Origin: a bacterium
GTDB taxonomy: Bacteria; Pseudomonadota; Alphaproteobacteria; Micavibrionales; UBA2020
Direction of reading: 5' to 3'
Length of the DNA stretch: 64,000 bases
NCBI GenBank assembly: GCA_029945425.1
Contig: JAQSDV010000002.1
Location: forward strand, 1,247,960-1,311,959
Shown: positions 19,245-27,835 of the stretch, piece after piece
How positions within the stretch are numbered: position 1 is the stretch's first letter
Layout of the letters: each line of letters opens with the position of its first letter
Position numbers and translations under genes: made by a program
The notes under the pieces: model-generated
What the model was told of the DNA's origin: nothing
Databases searched by the model: none
What the model saw: the letters and a program-made list of their open reading frames with translations, nothing else

Positions 19245-19409
19245 ATTACAGCAGAAATTTCTGACACATCACGCTTGCCAAAAAGTGCCGAGCGCATTTT
19301 GCAGGGTATATCGGGATGGGAGCCGATTGCGGAGATTTCCGGCGAGAAGGCCGCTGGCGTGAACGCCAAGCCAGACGGAATGAAACGTAAGCCTGCCCGA
19401 AAGAAGTGA
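19245..19409 (+). pseudogene. Possible 3' remnant of a gene cut by repeat copy 2
   Basis: An open frame runs straight out of the repeat and encodes a tail with plausible protein character (SAERILQGISGWEPIAEIS, then GEKAAGV and a basic end KRKPARKK) before TGA at 19407. It has no start codon or ribosome site of its own. GC and codon choice resemble the surrounding core genes rather than the AT-rich cassette. It may be the truncated C-terminus of a lost gene. The family is not recognised. Confidence 0.3.
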
Positions 19410-19759
19410 GGAAGATAACGTCTTCGTCAGGATCAAATCCATCGCAATATAATTTGCAATCACTTCAACATCTGTTTTAGCTGAATAAAAATTGTCCAAA
19501 ATCATAATTAGAGCTTCACTACCTGTTTTTTGAAAAGGGCGTGACTTCAATGGGTTAGAAAATATGATTTTCGCGATTTTGAAAATGGATATTGTTGAAA
19601 ATCAAGAAGTTATGAAAGAAAAGCCATGAGGATTTCAGCCCGGAACAGGCTTTTTACGCGAATGGAATTAGGTATTGTGTCCCCATACCCCGCGTCCCCC
19701 GAACTTGCATCGGAGGCGTTTTGATAATTGCTAATTAAGTATAGTATCCCCAGATATCT
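19410..19759. other. AT-rich gap without a clear gene
   Basis: About 350 bases, visibly more AT-rich than the flanks. A leftward open stretch near 19430-19550 (containing SEALIMILDNFYSAKTDV) may be a gene fragment, but downstream it runs antisense through the remnant at 19245-19409 and has no ribosome site. I see no complete gene. Confidence 0.4.
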
Positions 19760-20197
19760 CTAATTTATGGTAGGTGGAAATTGAGATTGCTTAGTGTGTG
19801 CCGCAAGAATTTGATCCGCTGCTGAATCTATAATTTCTTGAAACTCCGCGATTTGTTTTTTGGATGCGCCTAAGCCAGCTAAATGCGGTGCCGAGGAAGC
19901 AATTCCATGCAAATACTCCCTTAGTTGATCCTCGAACGTGCCATTGATGAAAACTTCATAGTTTAATTGCGGAGAACAATCGTAAGCCTTCTCCTTTTTC
20001 CTAAGTTTGGAACGAGCAGGATATCTTTCCCGCCGCTCATCAGGCATTACAATAGGAACATAAAGTAAAGTTGCTTCCAAATTTACTAGATTGGACTTTT
20101 CAAGCGCGGAGTTTAAAAATGGCTCTATGTGTTGTCGAGTTTTTCTTATCGCAGGATATGATGCTTGATCACATTCAACAGAGGCCCAAAATTTCAA
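19760..20197 (-). CDS. Imm44-like immunity protein (tentative)
   Basis: A 145-residue cytosolic protein. It starts at TTG (MKFWASVECDQ) with GGAGA seven bases upstream. The opening MKFW-S-E-D, the helix IEPFLNSALEKSNL, the PIVMPDERRERYPAR segment and a following strand rich in Y/V recall the Imm44 immunity family of polymorphic toxin systems; I judge this by eye only. It lies 39 bases downstream of the GIY-YIG-like gene on the same strand, the classic toxin-then-immunity order. Base composition is AT-richer than in the core genes, consistent with transfer. If correct, it binds and neutralises the neighbouring nuclease-like domain. Confidence 0.5.
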   Translation of the reverse strand: MKFWASVECDQASYPAIRKTRQHIEPFLNSALEKSNLVNLEATLLYVPIVMPDERRERYPARSKLRKKEKAYDCSPQLNYEVFINGTFEDQLREYLHGIASSAPHLAGLGASKKQIAEFQEIIDSAADQILAAHTKQSQFPPTIN

Positions 20198-20236
20198 AAT
20201 TGTTCTCCAATTTTACTTAAAATTCTCGCGTTTAAC

Positions 20237-20524
20237 CTAATTAAAGCACTGATTTAAGCGGGGCAAGGTACCATGTATGGCAAAATAGTGAACTAATTCT
20301 ATATTTTCAGCCACTATTGCTGGATAGCGATACAAAAATGCGTACTTTTCTACGTATTCAACATTTTCTGCCCTGAGCCAAGCTTCCGAATATCTTTCAT
20401 TTGGGAAGGAAGTAATGCCAATTTTATCTATAGCACCAGTTGTTTTATTTACTAAATAATAAAGCTCTGTGGGTAATGGACTTAAAAGTGAATTTCCATG
20501 GTCCAAATTATATAATAAATTCAT
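20237..20524 (-). CDS. GIY-YIG-like nuclease domain, orphan toxin tip (tentative)
   Basis: A 95-residue protein from the ATG at 20524, which lies inside repeat copy 3; an upstream in-frame TTG at 20569 is also possible. The core YYLVNKTTGAIDKIGIT fits the GIY and YIG strands. It is followed by an Arg in FPNERY, a Glu in AENIELVHYF and an Asn in LPRLNQC, matching the conserved R, E and N of GIY-YIG/URI nucleases. This compact form with -PNERYS- and a terminal LPRLN is typical of C-terminal toxin modules. There is no signal or delivery domain, so it looks like the tip of a polymorphic toxin whose N-terminus was replaced by the repeat. Activity is unproven. Confidence 0.5.
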   Translation of the reverse strand: MNLLYNLDHGNSLLSPLPTELYYLVNKTTGAIDKIGITSFPNERYSEAWLRAENVEYVEKYAFLYRYPAIVAENIELVHYFAIHGTLPRLNQCFN

Positions 20525-20603
20525 AGTGTAAGCCCTAGCCCAAAGCGACTTAAAATCCGCAGGGAGCAATCCCGTAGGGGTTCAAGTCCCCTCGCCTGCA
20601 CCA
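20511..20603 (+). repeat. tRNA-Leu(UAA)-derived repeat, copy 3
   Basis: About 90 bases, nearly identical to the right part of copy 2, from ATAAATTCATAGTGTAAG through the CTTAAAA loop to CGCCTGCACCA. The left 40 bases of copies 1 and 2 are absent. It supplies the start codon of the toxin-like gene on the minus strand and ends 32 bases from the acyl-CoA oxidase stop. Confidence 0.75.
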
Positions 20604-20635
20604 CTTTTTAAGGCTTTGAGTTGCCTGCTGCCACT

Positions 20636-22531
20636 TTATTTTGGCGCGGATGCTGCTGCGTTTTTCGGGGGCACGACCACAGGTGTCTTGCATTCGAGCA
20701 TTGCGGGCGGGACGCCGAAAGCATCGGCCAGCATTTGCGCATGCGGACGGATTTTTTCGGTCAGTTCGCGCTCGAGCCTTCGCAGCGCTGTCGTGGTCTG
20801 CGGTTTCATCAGCCCGTTTTCGACATACCACAGTCCATTCTCGCGCATCGCATGAACGGCAAAAAGGTCGCAAACGTCTTTCAGGACGGCCCTTACTTCC
20901 GGGTCTTGCTGCGCCTTTACGGCCTTGACGAATTTTTGCAGCATGAGCCGTTCGGCATAGGCGTCGGCATAGGCGAGCATGTCGTTCTGGCACTTGTTCG
21001 CAGCGACGGCGGGGCTTTCGGCCTTGGCTATTTTCGCGAGTTTCGTGCTCAAGGCATACATCATCGCCCGTTCCCGCGCTGCGAAAATCTTGTTCTGGAA
21101 GGACGCATCGAGGAAGTGCGACTGTTCGGTCTTGCCGCTTTCTGAGTTGAACTTCGCGAACAGCCTCTTGACCTGCATCGCGGCTCCCTTGGCGAGCTTT
21201 TCCAGTCCGGACGCCGAGGTGAATTTGTTCGAGAGTCGCGCCAGTTGATTTTTCGCGACAAGCAGGCGCAGCACGGTGTTGTCCCCTTCGAAAGTACGGA
21301 ACACATCCATGTCGTTGCGCAGGGCGCCGTAACGCTGTTCCGACATATAGCCCGCCCCGCCGCCGAGCTTGCGGGCTTCATCAACCGTCGCAAGCGCGAC
21401 GTCCGAGGATTTTGCCTTGATGGCGGCCGCCATCGTTTCCAGGTATTCGTTACCTTTCTGGTATTCGTCCATCAAATGGCGCGTCATGAAATGCAGCGCA
21501 TAGGTATTTGCCAGATGTGGCAGCAGCCGCGATTGCGTCGCCTGCTTGTCAAGCAGGGGCTCGCCGAAAACCTTCCTGCTTTCGGCATGACGGATGGAGG
21601 AGGCAAGAGCGTTTTTCGCACCGCTCAGCGAAATCATGGACACGAAAATACGTCCGGTGACCAGTGTGCCGATCATCTTGAAAAACCGCTGCGATTTTTT
21701 CTTGATGTCGCTTTGGTAATTGCCGTCGGCATCTACCTGCGCGAAACGGTCCAGCATATGCTCTTTAGGTATCTTTACGTCCTTGAACGACAAATAACCG
21801 TTGTCGACACCGTTGAGGCCTGTCTTGTGCCCGCAATCCTCTATCGTTACGCCTGCCATTGTGTTGCCCGCCTTGTCGCGGATGGGCACCAGAAAGGCAT
21901 GCACGCCCATCGATTCCGCGCCGGGTGACATTTTAAGCTGTGCGAAGACGACCATCATTTCGCCATGCAAGGCGGCGTTGCCGATATAAGCCTTGCGCGC
22001 TCCCTCGTTTGGAGTGGACAGCACGAAGTTCCCGCTCGCGTGATTATACGTCGCTACCGTAGAAATCCCCTGCACATCGGAGCCGCCCGCCATTTCAGTC
22101 ATGGCGAAACCACCTAGCAGCTTGCCCGACATCACATCGGGCAGAAACTTCTCATGGTGCTTTGCCGTGCCGAGGCTTTCGATACTCATACCGAAAAGCC
22201 CGAATTGCACGCCCTGCTTGATTGCGAGGCTCATGTCCTGATGCGCGATGATCTCGACGATGTTCATGTATTTGCGCCGGTCGCCGTCGCCGCCATAAGC
22301 CGGGTCATAGGGCAGCTTCGTGTATCCCTCGGCGATCATGTCACCGATCCAGCCGAGGGTCATTTCGCGGTATTTTTCCTTGGGAGTATCGGGCGGCACG
22401 GGTGCCATCGACGGGCGGGAAATAAAGGCCCGCGCGGAATTGCGTGCATCTGCGAAATCACCATCCAGCACCGCCTGAAGGCGTTCTGCGAGAGGTTTTT
22501 TATCGTCAGGCAGCTGAATGACAGAAGACAT
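20636..22531 (-). CDS. Acyl-CoA dehydrogenase/oxidase family protein
   Basis: A 631-residue flavoprotein, longer than the usual 380-residue acyl-CoA dehydrogenases and closer to acyl-CoA oxidases and long bacterial homologues. The FAD/substrate motif GGFAMTEMAGGSDVQG (near 140), the GHKTGLNG segment and the late RTFEGDNTVLRLLVA motif, whose Glu is the catalytic base of the oxidase branch, are present. A helical C-terminal extension of about 200 residues follows. It oxidises acyl-CoA to enoyl-CoA. Whether electrons go to O2 or to ETF (etfBA at 48969-50650) cannot be told. It is a single gene, neatly bracketed by repeat copies 3 and 4. Confidence 0.85.
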   Translation of the reverse strand: MSSVIQLPDDKKPLAERLQAVLDGDFADARNSARAFISRPSMAPVPPDTPKEKYREMTLGWIGDMIAEGYTKLPYDPAYGGDGDRRKYMNIVEIIAHQDMSLAIKQGVQFGLFGMSIESLGTAKHHEKFLPDVMSGKLLGGFAMTEMAGGSDVQGISTVATYNHASGNFVLSTPNEGARKAYIGNAALHGEMMVVFAQLKMSPGAESMGVHAFLVPIRDKAGNTMAGVTIEDCGHKTGLNGVDNGYLSFKDVKIPKEHMLDRFAQVDADGNYQSDIKKKSQRFFKMIGTLVTGRIFVSMISLSGAKNALASSIRHAESRKVFGEPLLDKQATQSRLLPHLANTYALHFMTRHLMDEYQKGNEYLETMAAAIKAKSSDVALATVDEARKLGGGAGYMSEQRYGALRNDMDVFRTFEGDNTVLRLLVAKNQLARLSNKFTSASGLEKLAKGAAMQVKRLFAKFNSESGKTEQSHFLDASFQNKIFAARERAMMYALSTKLAKIAKAESPAVAANKCQNDMLAYADAYAERLMLQKFVKAVKAQQDPEVRAVLKDVCDLFAVHAMRENGLWYVENGLMKPQTTTALRRLERELTEKIRPHAQMLADAFGVPPAMLECKTPVVVPPKNAAASAPK

Positions 22532-22617
22532 TGTTCACTCGCTATATATGATTGATCTTAAAAAAAGTACCGCAAATCAACGCTGTTCACAACCCACCCG
22601 TTTTGTCCGCAAAATAT

Positions 22618-22708
22618 GCAGTGAATTCATAGTGTAAGCGCCATCCGAAAGCCGCTTAAATCCGCAGGGAGCAATCCCGTCGGGGTTCAAGTCCCTTCGG
22701 CTGCACCA
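22618..22708 (+). repeat. tRNA-Leu(UAA)-derived repeat, copy 4 (divergent)
   Basis: A 91-base copy sharing TGAATTCATAGTGTAAG, GCAGGGAGCAATCCCGT and GGGGTTCAAGTCCC, but with loop CTTAAAT (one A fewer) and acceptor end CGGCTGCACCA. Here the 5' bases GCAGT can pair with the 3' acceptor strand, so it looks more tRNA-like than the others, although no proper D-arm is visible. It lies 12 bases from the Rieske gene stop. Confidence 0.65.
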
Positions 22709-22719
22709 AATTTAATAAC

Positions 22720-23832
22720 TCACGCGGCGCTATTCGATTGCAGCGGTGTCACGCTGGCGGCCTGCTCCGTTTTCCAGCTAGCGGACCAGACCGAGAGTTC
22801 GAGCGCGTTCACATAGGCCATATACCTTGCGACGGGACGGTCGATGGGCAGCAGCACCTCGGGGTTGAAGCGGATGTTGTCGTAGACAAATCCATCTTCA
22901 TCGCGGAGCGCGAAATACGCGACCTGCATCATCCACATCTGCAGGTAACTTTTGATGCCGCCCCAGATGCCGCTGCGTTTTTCGGCGACATAGATGGGCT
23001 GGACGCGCGCGCCGCCCTTTACGGGCTGATAGGCGTACAGCATCGTCAGGTGCGGCAGCTTTCTCTTGCCGCCGAACAGGTATACGCCGCGCATGATGCT
23101 CAGCCCGCCGATGCAGGCATCGGCATAGCGCATTTTATATTCATAGCGCGTGCCAAGGAAAAATCTTCCCAGCCTTTCGCGGCGCGTCTTGCCGGGAAAT
23201 TCGCCACGCAAGGTGACGTCGAGCACCGTGTCGCGGTCGCAGAGTTCGATATCGATGTTCATGTCTATATTGATCTGGTGCACCGTGCGCAAATGCTGGG
23301 CGTCGATGCCGTTGATCATGTTGATATGGTGGTGGCAGCGGCGTTCGAACGCGCGGCCATGGCGAAAGACCAGCTGTTTACCTTCCAGATCGGGAATATC
23401 CATCACGCCGAACGGCGCATCGGCGGCGGGATAGACCCAGATGAAGCCGTATTTTTCTTCAGTCGCATAAGCCTGCAGCCGCGCCTTCGCAGGCAACGGC
23501 GACGATTTGGACAGGCAGGGGATATCGACGCACTTTCCCGATGGGTCAAATGACCATTGGTGAAAGAAACATTGAAGACGATCACCCTTTACCGAGCCAA
23601 GCCCCAGATCGGCACCCATATGCGGACAGTAACCGTCAACCGCATGGGTCTTGCCTTTGTTATCGCGGAATACGGCGATGCGCTGGCCGCAGAGATCGAC
23701 CGACTTGACGGATGCCGGCGGCAGATCTGCGGATTTGCACGCGATGTACCATCCCTTGGCGATAACATTCCAGTTGTTGAAGACGCGCATTTCGCGGAAG
23801 GGCTGGGTATGTTTATTGATGTCGCGGTTCAT
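22720..23832 (-). CDS. Rieske [2Fe-2S] ring-hydroxylating-type oxygenase
   Basis: A 370-residue protein. The Rieske centre is C69-P-H71 and C88-x2-H91 (GYCPHMGADLG, CFFHQWSF). The mononuclear iron site is suggested by D177, H180 and H185 in NGIDAQHLRTVHQ. It has a C-terminal helical region (about 300-330) and no signal peptide. It should use O2 and electrons from a separate reductase to hydroxylate, demethylate or desaturate a substrate. It starts two bases after the methyltransferase stop, so the pair is an operon. No reductase is adjacent. Confidence 0.88.
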   Translation of the reverse strand: MNRDINKHTQPFREMRVFNNWNVIAKGWYIACKSADLPPASVKSVDLCGQRIAVFRDNKGKTHAVDGYCPHMGADLGLGSVKGDRLQCFFHQWSFDPSGKCVDIPCLSKSSPLPAKARLQAYATEEKYGFIWVYPAADAPFGVMDIPDLEGKQLVFRHGRAFERRCHHHINMINGIDAQHLRTVHQINIDMNIDIELCDRDTVLDVTLRGEFPGKTRRERLGRFFLGTRYEYKMRYADACIGGLSIMRGVYLFGGKRKLPHLTMLYAYQPVKGGARVQPIYVAEKRSGIWGGIKSYLQMWMMQVAYFALRDEDGFVYDNIRFNPEVLLPIDRPVARYMAYVNALELSVWSASWKTEQAASVTPLQSNSAA

Positions 23833-23834
23833 GA

Positions 23835-24686
23835 TCAGCCCCTTACTGCCGTGATGATCGCGTATTCCATACCGTTAAAACCGCCATGACCGCCGCCCCA
23901 GATCTTTCGCAATAACGGATGCACGCGCTGCTGTATCTCGTCCTCCAGCACGCGCTGTCGCGCATAGGACTTGAAGGGCTTAAATACATGCTCGGTGATC
24001 AGCGTGATTTTAATATCCGTGAAGCCCGCCTGCTCCAGCTTTGCGCGATAGACATCCGCGCCATAGGCGTTGCATTCCGGCGTCTGCCACAGGCTGCGGC
24101 CCATCTTCGCGACCAGTCGCGCGAAATGCGTTTCCGGCTGCAGCACCACCAGAACATCGGCCAGCGCCAGTGTGCCACCCGGTTTCAGCACGCGCCGCGC
24201 CTCGTGGAAGAAGGCGTCGCGCGGATCGAAATGAAAGGCGGATTCAAGCGCAAGCACCTTGTCACAGGATTGATCGGGATTGGGAAGGCGCGTTGCATCC
24301 GCCGTCATGAAAGTCAAAGCCGGATCAGGAAAACGCCGCGCCGCGACCGAAACCTGGCTTTGCGTGATATTGATGCCCGTGATGCGCGCGGGCGCAAATC
24401 TTTGAAGCCAGTAGTGATCCTGATCACCGAAGCCGCATCCGCAATCAAGAACGATATCGCCGCGCCTCAGCCCTGCGCGCTCGCCCAGCAAACCCGCCAG
24501 CGCCTCACAGGCCGCATCATAGGTTTTGGCGTTTTTCCAGTATCCCAGATTGAGATAGAGGCTGTTTTCCGCGAGGTTGTTGTGGGTCGACAGGAAATCA
24601 TAGATCCTTGCCGGATCACGGCGTCCGCCCCCCGAAAAAAGAAGGCCTAACACCCTGGCTGCGTCAGATAGCCGCTGCGTCGACAT
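23835..24686 (-). CDS. SAM-dependent methyltransferase
   Basis: A 283-residue class I methyltransferase. The ATG at 24686 has GGAG eight bases upstream and is chosen over one at 24728. Motif I is VLDCGCGFGDQDHYW (about 80-95), followed by ITGINITQSQ, and motif II/III is ALESAFHFDPRDAFFHEARR. The layout resembles the cyclopropane-synthase/tocopherol and sugar O-methyltransferase group. The acceptor is unknown. Pairing with the Rieske oxygenase suggests tailoring of a lipid or secondary metabolite. Confidence 0.85.
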   Translation of the reverse strand: MSTQRLSDAARVLGLLFSGGGRRDPARIYDFLSTHNNLAENSLYLNLGYWKNAKTYDAACEALAGLLGERAGLRRGDIVLDCGCGFGDQDHYWLQRFAPARITGINITQSQVSVAARRFPDPALTFMTADATRLPNPDQSCDKVLALESAFHFDPRDAFFHEARRVLKPGGTLALADVLVVLQPETHFARLVAKMGRSLWQTPECNAYGADVYRAKLEQAGFTDIKITLITEHVFKPFKSYARQRVLEDEIQQRVHPLLRKIWGGGHGGFNGMEYAIITAVRG

Positions 24687-24772
24687 TGGAAACTCCGCAT
24701 ATACGCTTGTATATCGGTTTTTGCACAAAAAACCGCAAGGGGCAATCCCATATCAGGCCGCGTTTTTGAAAA

Positions 24773-27700
24773 TCACGACAGATCCGGCTTGAACCGCGCA
24801 AAGGCACGGCCAAGGCGGCGTTCAAGGTCATCAATGTAGAGGAACGTAACCGGCACGACCAGCAGGCTGAGCGCGGTCGAGGTGATAAGGCCGCCGATCA
24901 CGGCAATCGCCATCGGCTGGCGGAAGCTGGAATCACCGCCGAGGCCGATTGCGATCGGCAGCATGCCCGCGATCATTGCAATCGTCGTCATGACGATGGG
25001 GCGCGCGCGTTTGTGGCAGGCGTCGATCAGCGCCTCGGTGCGGGTCATGCCACGCTCGCGAATGGCGACGATGGCGTATTCGACCAGCAGGATCGAGTTT
25101 TTGGTGACGATGCCCATAAGCATGATGATGCCGATCAGCGCGGGTAACCCGACCTCGCCATTCGTTGCCAACAGCGCGAGGATGGAGCCTGCGAATGACA
25201 GAGGCAGCGCCATCAGGATGGTGACCGGCTGGAAGAAGTCCTTGAACAGCAGCACCAGCACGCACAATACGCACAGCATCCCCGTCAGCATCGCGATGCC
25301 GAAGCCGGAAAACAGTTCGGTCATGAATTCCGCATCGCCCGCATCGATCTGGCGCACGGAAGACGGCAGGTTGGCAAGCGCGGGAAGTTTCTTCGCCTTT
25401 GCCAGCGCGTCGCCGAGCGGCATGCCGCCCAGATCCACGCCGATGGTGACGAAACGGTGGCGGTCATAACGGTCGATCTGCGCGGGGCCGGTGCCGGTCG
25501 TGATATCGGCGACGGTCGATAGCGGGGTCAGGCCGCCGCGCGCGGGCACGCGCAGGTTGGCAATCGCCTCGATATCCTGCCTTGCATAGTCGGGCATGCG
25601 GACGCGGATATATACCTGCCGCGTATCGAGGTTGAGCTTCGCCACCTGCTGGTCGAAGTCGCCCGCGGTTGCGATGCGCACGGTATCGGCGATATCGGTC
25701 GTGGTGATACCAAGCTCCGCCGCGCGCGCGAAATTCGGGCGGATGGTGATTTCGGGGCGCTGCAGCGTGGCGGTGGAGCTGATATTGCTCAATCCCCCCA
25801 TGCCGCGCAGGTCATTTTCCAGCGCATGCGCCGCCTGTTTGAGTGCCAGAGCATTATCGCTGGAGAGCAGGATCGACATTTTCGCGCCGGAGCCCATGCC
25901 GATCGTAAACCTTGCACCCGGCACGGTTGCCAGCGCGCGGCGGGCGGCCTTTTCAATCTCGGCCTGCTTGGGGCGTTCGCCGCGCGGTTTCAATGTCAGC
26001 ATGACGGATGCCTTGCGCACTTCGCCAGCCTGCGGTTGTTGCGGCCCGCCGCCGGCCTGCGCGACGCCGACGGTGGAAAATACATGCAGGATGCCTTTGA
26101 CATCTGCGACGGCAATCCGCGTTTTTTCCGTCGCTGCCAGCGTATCGTCCATCGTGCTGCCGGGCGGCAGTTCTAGGCTGATGGTGGTGAAGCCGATATC
26201 TGCCGCGGGCACGAAACCCGATGACAGGCGCGTGGCAAGGCCGAGGCAGACCAGCAGGAAGACGGTCGCCAGCGCAATCGTCGTCTTGCGCCGTGCGATG
26301 CACCAGCGCACCGCGCCGATGTAGCGCGTCATGATGGGGCCGTCCGGCGTATCGAGATGGTTTTCGCTTTTGAGGAAGTAGACCGCCATGACGGGCGTCA
26401 GCAGCCGCGCGACCAGCAGCGAGGCCAACACGGAAATCACAACCGTCCAGCCGAATTGTTTAAAAAAGAGGCCCGATACCCCGCCCATCAGCGACGTGGG
26501 CAGGAACACGACCACAAGCGTGAAGGTGGTGGCGATGACGGCAAGCGCGATTTCATCGACAGCTTCCTCCGTCGCCTTCAGCACGGATTTACCCATTTTC
26601 TTATGCCGCACGATGTTTTCAACCTCGACAATCGCATCGTCGACAAGGATGCCGACCACGACCGCCTGTGCCAGCAATGTGAGCGTATTGAGCGAAAAGC
26701 CGAACCAGTGCATGGCGGCAAAAGTGGGGATAATGGAAAGCGGCAGGGCGGTCGCCGAAATCAGCGTCGCGCGCCAGTCGCGCAGGAAAAACCAGACGAC
26801 AATAACGGCCAGAATTGCGCCTTCATACAGCATATGCATCGAACCGCGATACTGCGCCAGCGTATAATCGACGGTGTTGTTAATGGGCGTGATGTCGAGG
26901 TCGGGGTGGCGCGATTTAAGGGTTTCAAGCGCCGCGTTCGTGAATTTGGCGACATCGGTTTCATCGCTGCCGAGCGCGCGGTAAACGCGGAAGCCGACGA
27001 CAGGCTTGCCGTCCAGCAACGCCGCCTGCGTGCGTTCCGCCGAGGTATCATGGACGGTCGCGATCTGGTCAAGGCGCAGGTCGCGGGTATTGGCCAGCGT
27101 CACGGGCAGCGCGTCGAGGTCGCTGGCGCGCGTCACCGTCCCGATGGTGCGCACCGATTGTTCCAGCGCGCCCAGCTGCGCGCGGCCGCCCGATGATTCA
27201 CGCTGCACCTGTTTCAGTGCGCGCGACACATCGGCGGCAGTCGCGCCCATGGCGGCAAGGCGGGCGGGATCGACATCGACACGGATTTCACGGCTGACGC
27301 CGCCGACGCGATCAAATTTGCCGACGCCCGGCTGGGCGAGCAGGGTTTTCGATACCGTGTCGTCAACGAACCACGACAAGGCTTCCTCGTCCATCCTGGT
27401 CGATGAAATGGTGAAGGTCATCAGCGGCTGGCCACCCACGCGCACTGCGGAAACGGTCGGGGGCAGCACATCGGTCGGCAGGTCGGCGCGCACATGGTCG
27501 ACCGCATCCTTGGTTTCAATCAGCGCGTCGGATAACGGTTTTTCCAGCACGAACTGGATGGTGATGGCGACCGCGCCATCGGTGATCGAGGTGCTGATAT
27601 GCTTGATGCCGGAAACGGTCGCAATTGAATCCTCCACCTTGCGGGCGACTTCGGTTTCGAGCTGTGCGGGGGCGGCACCCGGCAGCGCAATGGAAACGAC

Positions 27701-27835
27701 CGCAGTCGGCAATTCGATATCGGGCAGGTTCTGGATGGGGAGGTTTTTAAACCCGTAAACGCCCGCCAGCGTCAGCATAATGAACAGCAATATCGACGGG
27801 ATGGGGTTATGGATCGACCATGTGGCGAAATTCAT
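24773..27835 (-). CDS. RND-family multidrug efflux permease (HAE1 type)
   Basis: A 1020-residue inner-membrane transporter with about 12 helices and two large periplasmic loops. It starts with the typical NFATWSIHNPIPSI (WSI-P) N-terminus. The proton-relay aspartates are in VGILVDDAIVEVENIVRHK of TM4, and FLPTSLMGGVSG and LMGIVTKNSILLVEYA are family motifs. It works as a trimer with an adaptor (next gene) and a TolC-type outer-membrane channel, possibly the one at 55059. Its start overlaps the adaptor stop by four bases. Confidence 0.95.
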   Translation of the reverse strand: MNFATWSIHNPIPSILLFIMLTLAGVYGFKNLPIQNLPDIELPTAVVSIALPGAAPAQLETEVARKVEDSIATVSGIKHISTSITDGAVAITIQFVLEKPLSDALIETKDAVDHVRADLPTDVLPPTVSAVRVGGQPLMTFTISSTRMDEEALSWFVDDTVSKTLLAQPGVGKFDRVGGVSREIRVDVDPARLAAMGATAADVSRALKQVQRESSGGRAQLGALEQSVRTIGTVTRASDLDALPVTLANTRDLRLDQIATVHDTSAERTQAALLDGKPVVGFRVYRALGSDETDVAKFTNAALETLKSRHPDLDITPINNTVDYTLAQYRGSMHMLYEGAILAVIVVWFFLRDWRATLISATALPLSIIPTFAAMHWFGFSLNTLTLLAQAVVVGILVDDAIVEVENIVRHKKMGKSVLKATEEAVDEIALAVIATTFTLVVVFLPTSLMGGVSGLFFKQFGWTVVISVLASLLVARLLTPVMAVYFLKSENHLDTPDGPIMTRYIGAVRWCIARRKTTIALATVFLLVCLGLATRLSSGFVPAADIGFTTISLELPPGSTMDDTLAATEKTRIAVADVKGILHVFSTVGVAQAGGGPQQPQAGEVRKASVMLTLKPRGERPKQAEIEKAARRALATVPGARFTIGMGSGAKMSILLSSDNALALKQAAHALENDLRGMGGLSNISSTATLQRPEITIRPNFARAAELGITTTDIADTVRIATAGDFDQQVAKLNLDTRQVYIRVRMPDYARQDIEAIANLRVPARGGLTPLSTVADITTGTGPAQIDRYDRHRFVTIGVDLGGMPLGDALAKAKKLPALANLPSSVRQIDAGDAEFMTELFSGFGIAMLTGMLCVLCVLVLLFKDFFQPVTILMALPLSFAGSILALLATNGEVGLPALIGIIMLMGIVTKNSILLVEYAIVAIRERGMTRTEALIDACHKRARPIVMTTIAMIAGMLPIAIGLGGDSSFRQPMAIAVIGGLITSTALSLLVVPVTFLYIDDLERRLGRAFARFKPDLS

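Noticed and set aside
19269..19550. A 93-codon minus-strand ORF
   Set aside because: Its second half is antisense to the better coding remnant at 19245-19409, and it has no ribosome site; only a fragment near 19430-19550 could be genuine.
9549..22708. The four repeats as functional tRNA genes
   Set aside because: None has a matching 5' acceptor strand plus D-arm. Copy 4 pairs at five acceptor positions but still lacks a D-arm.
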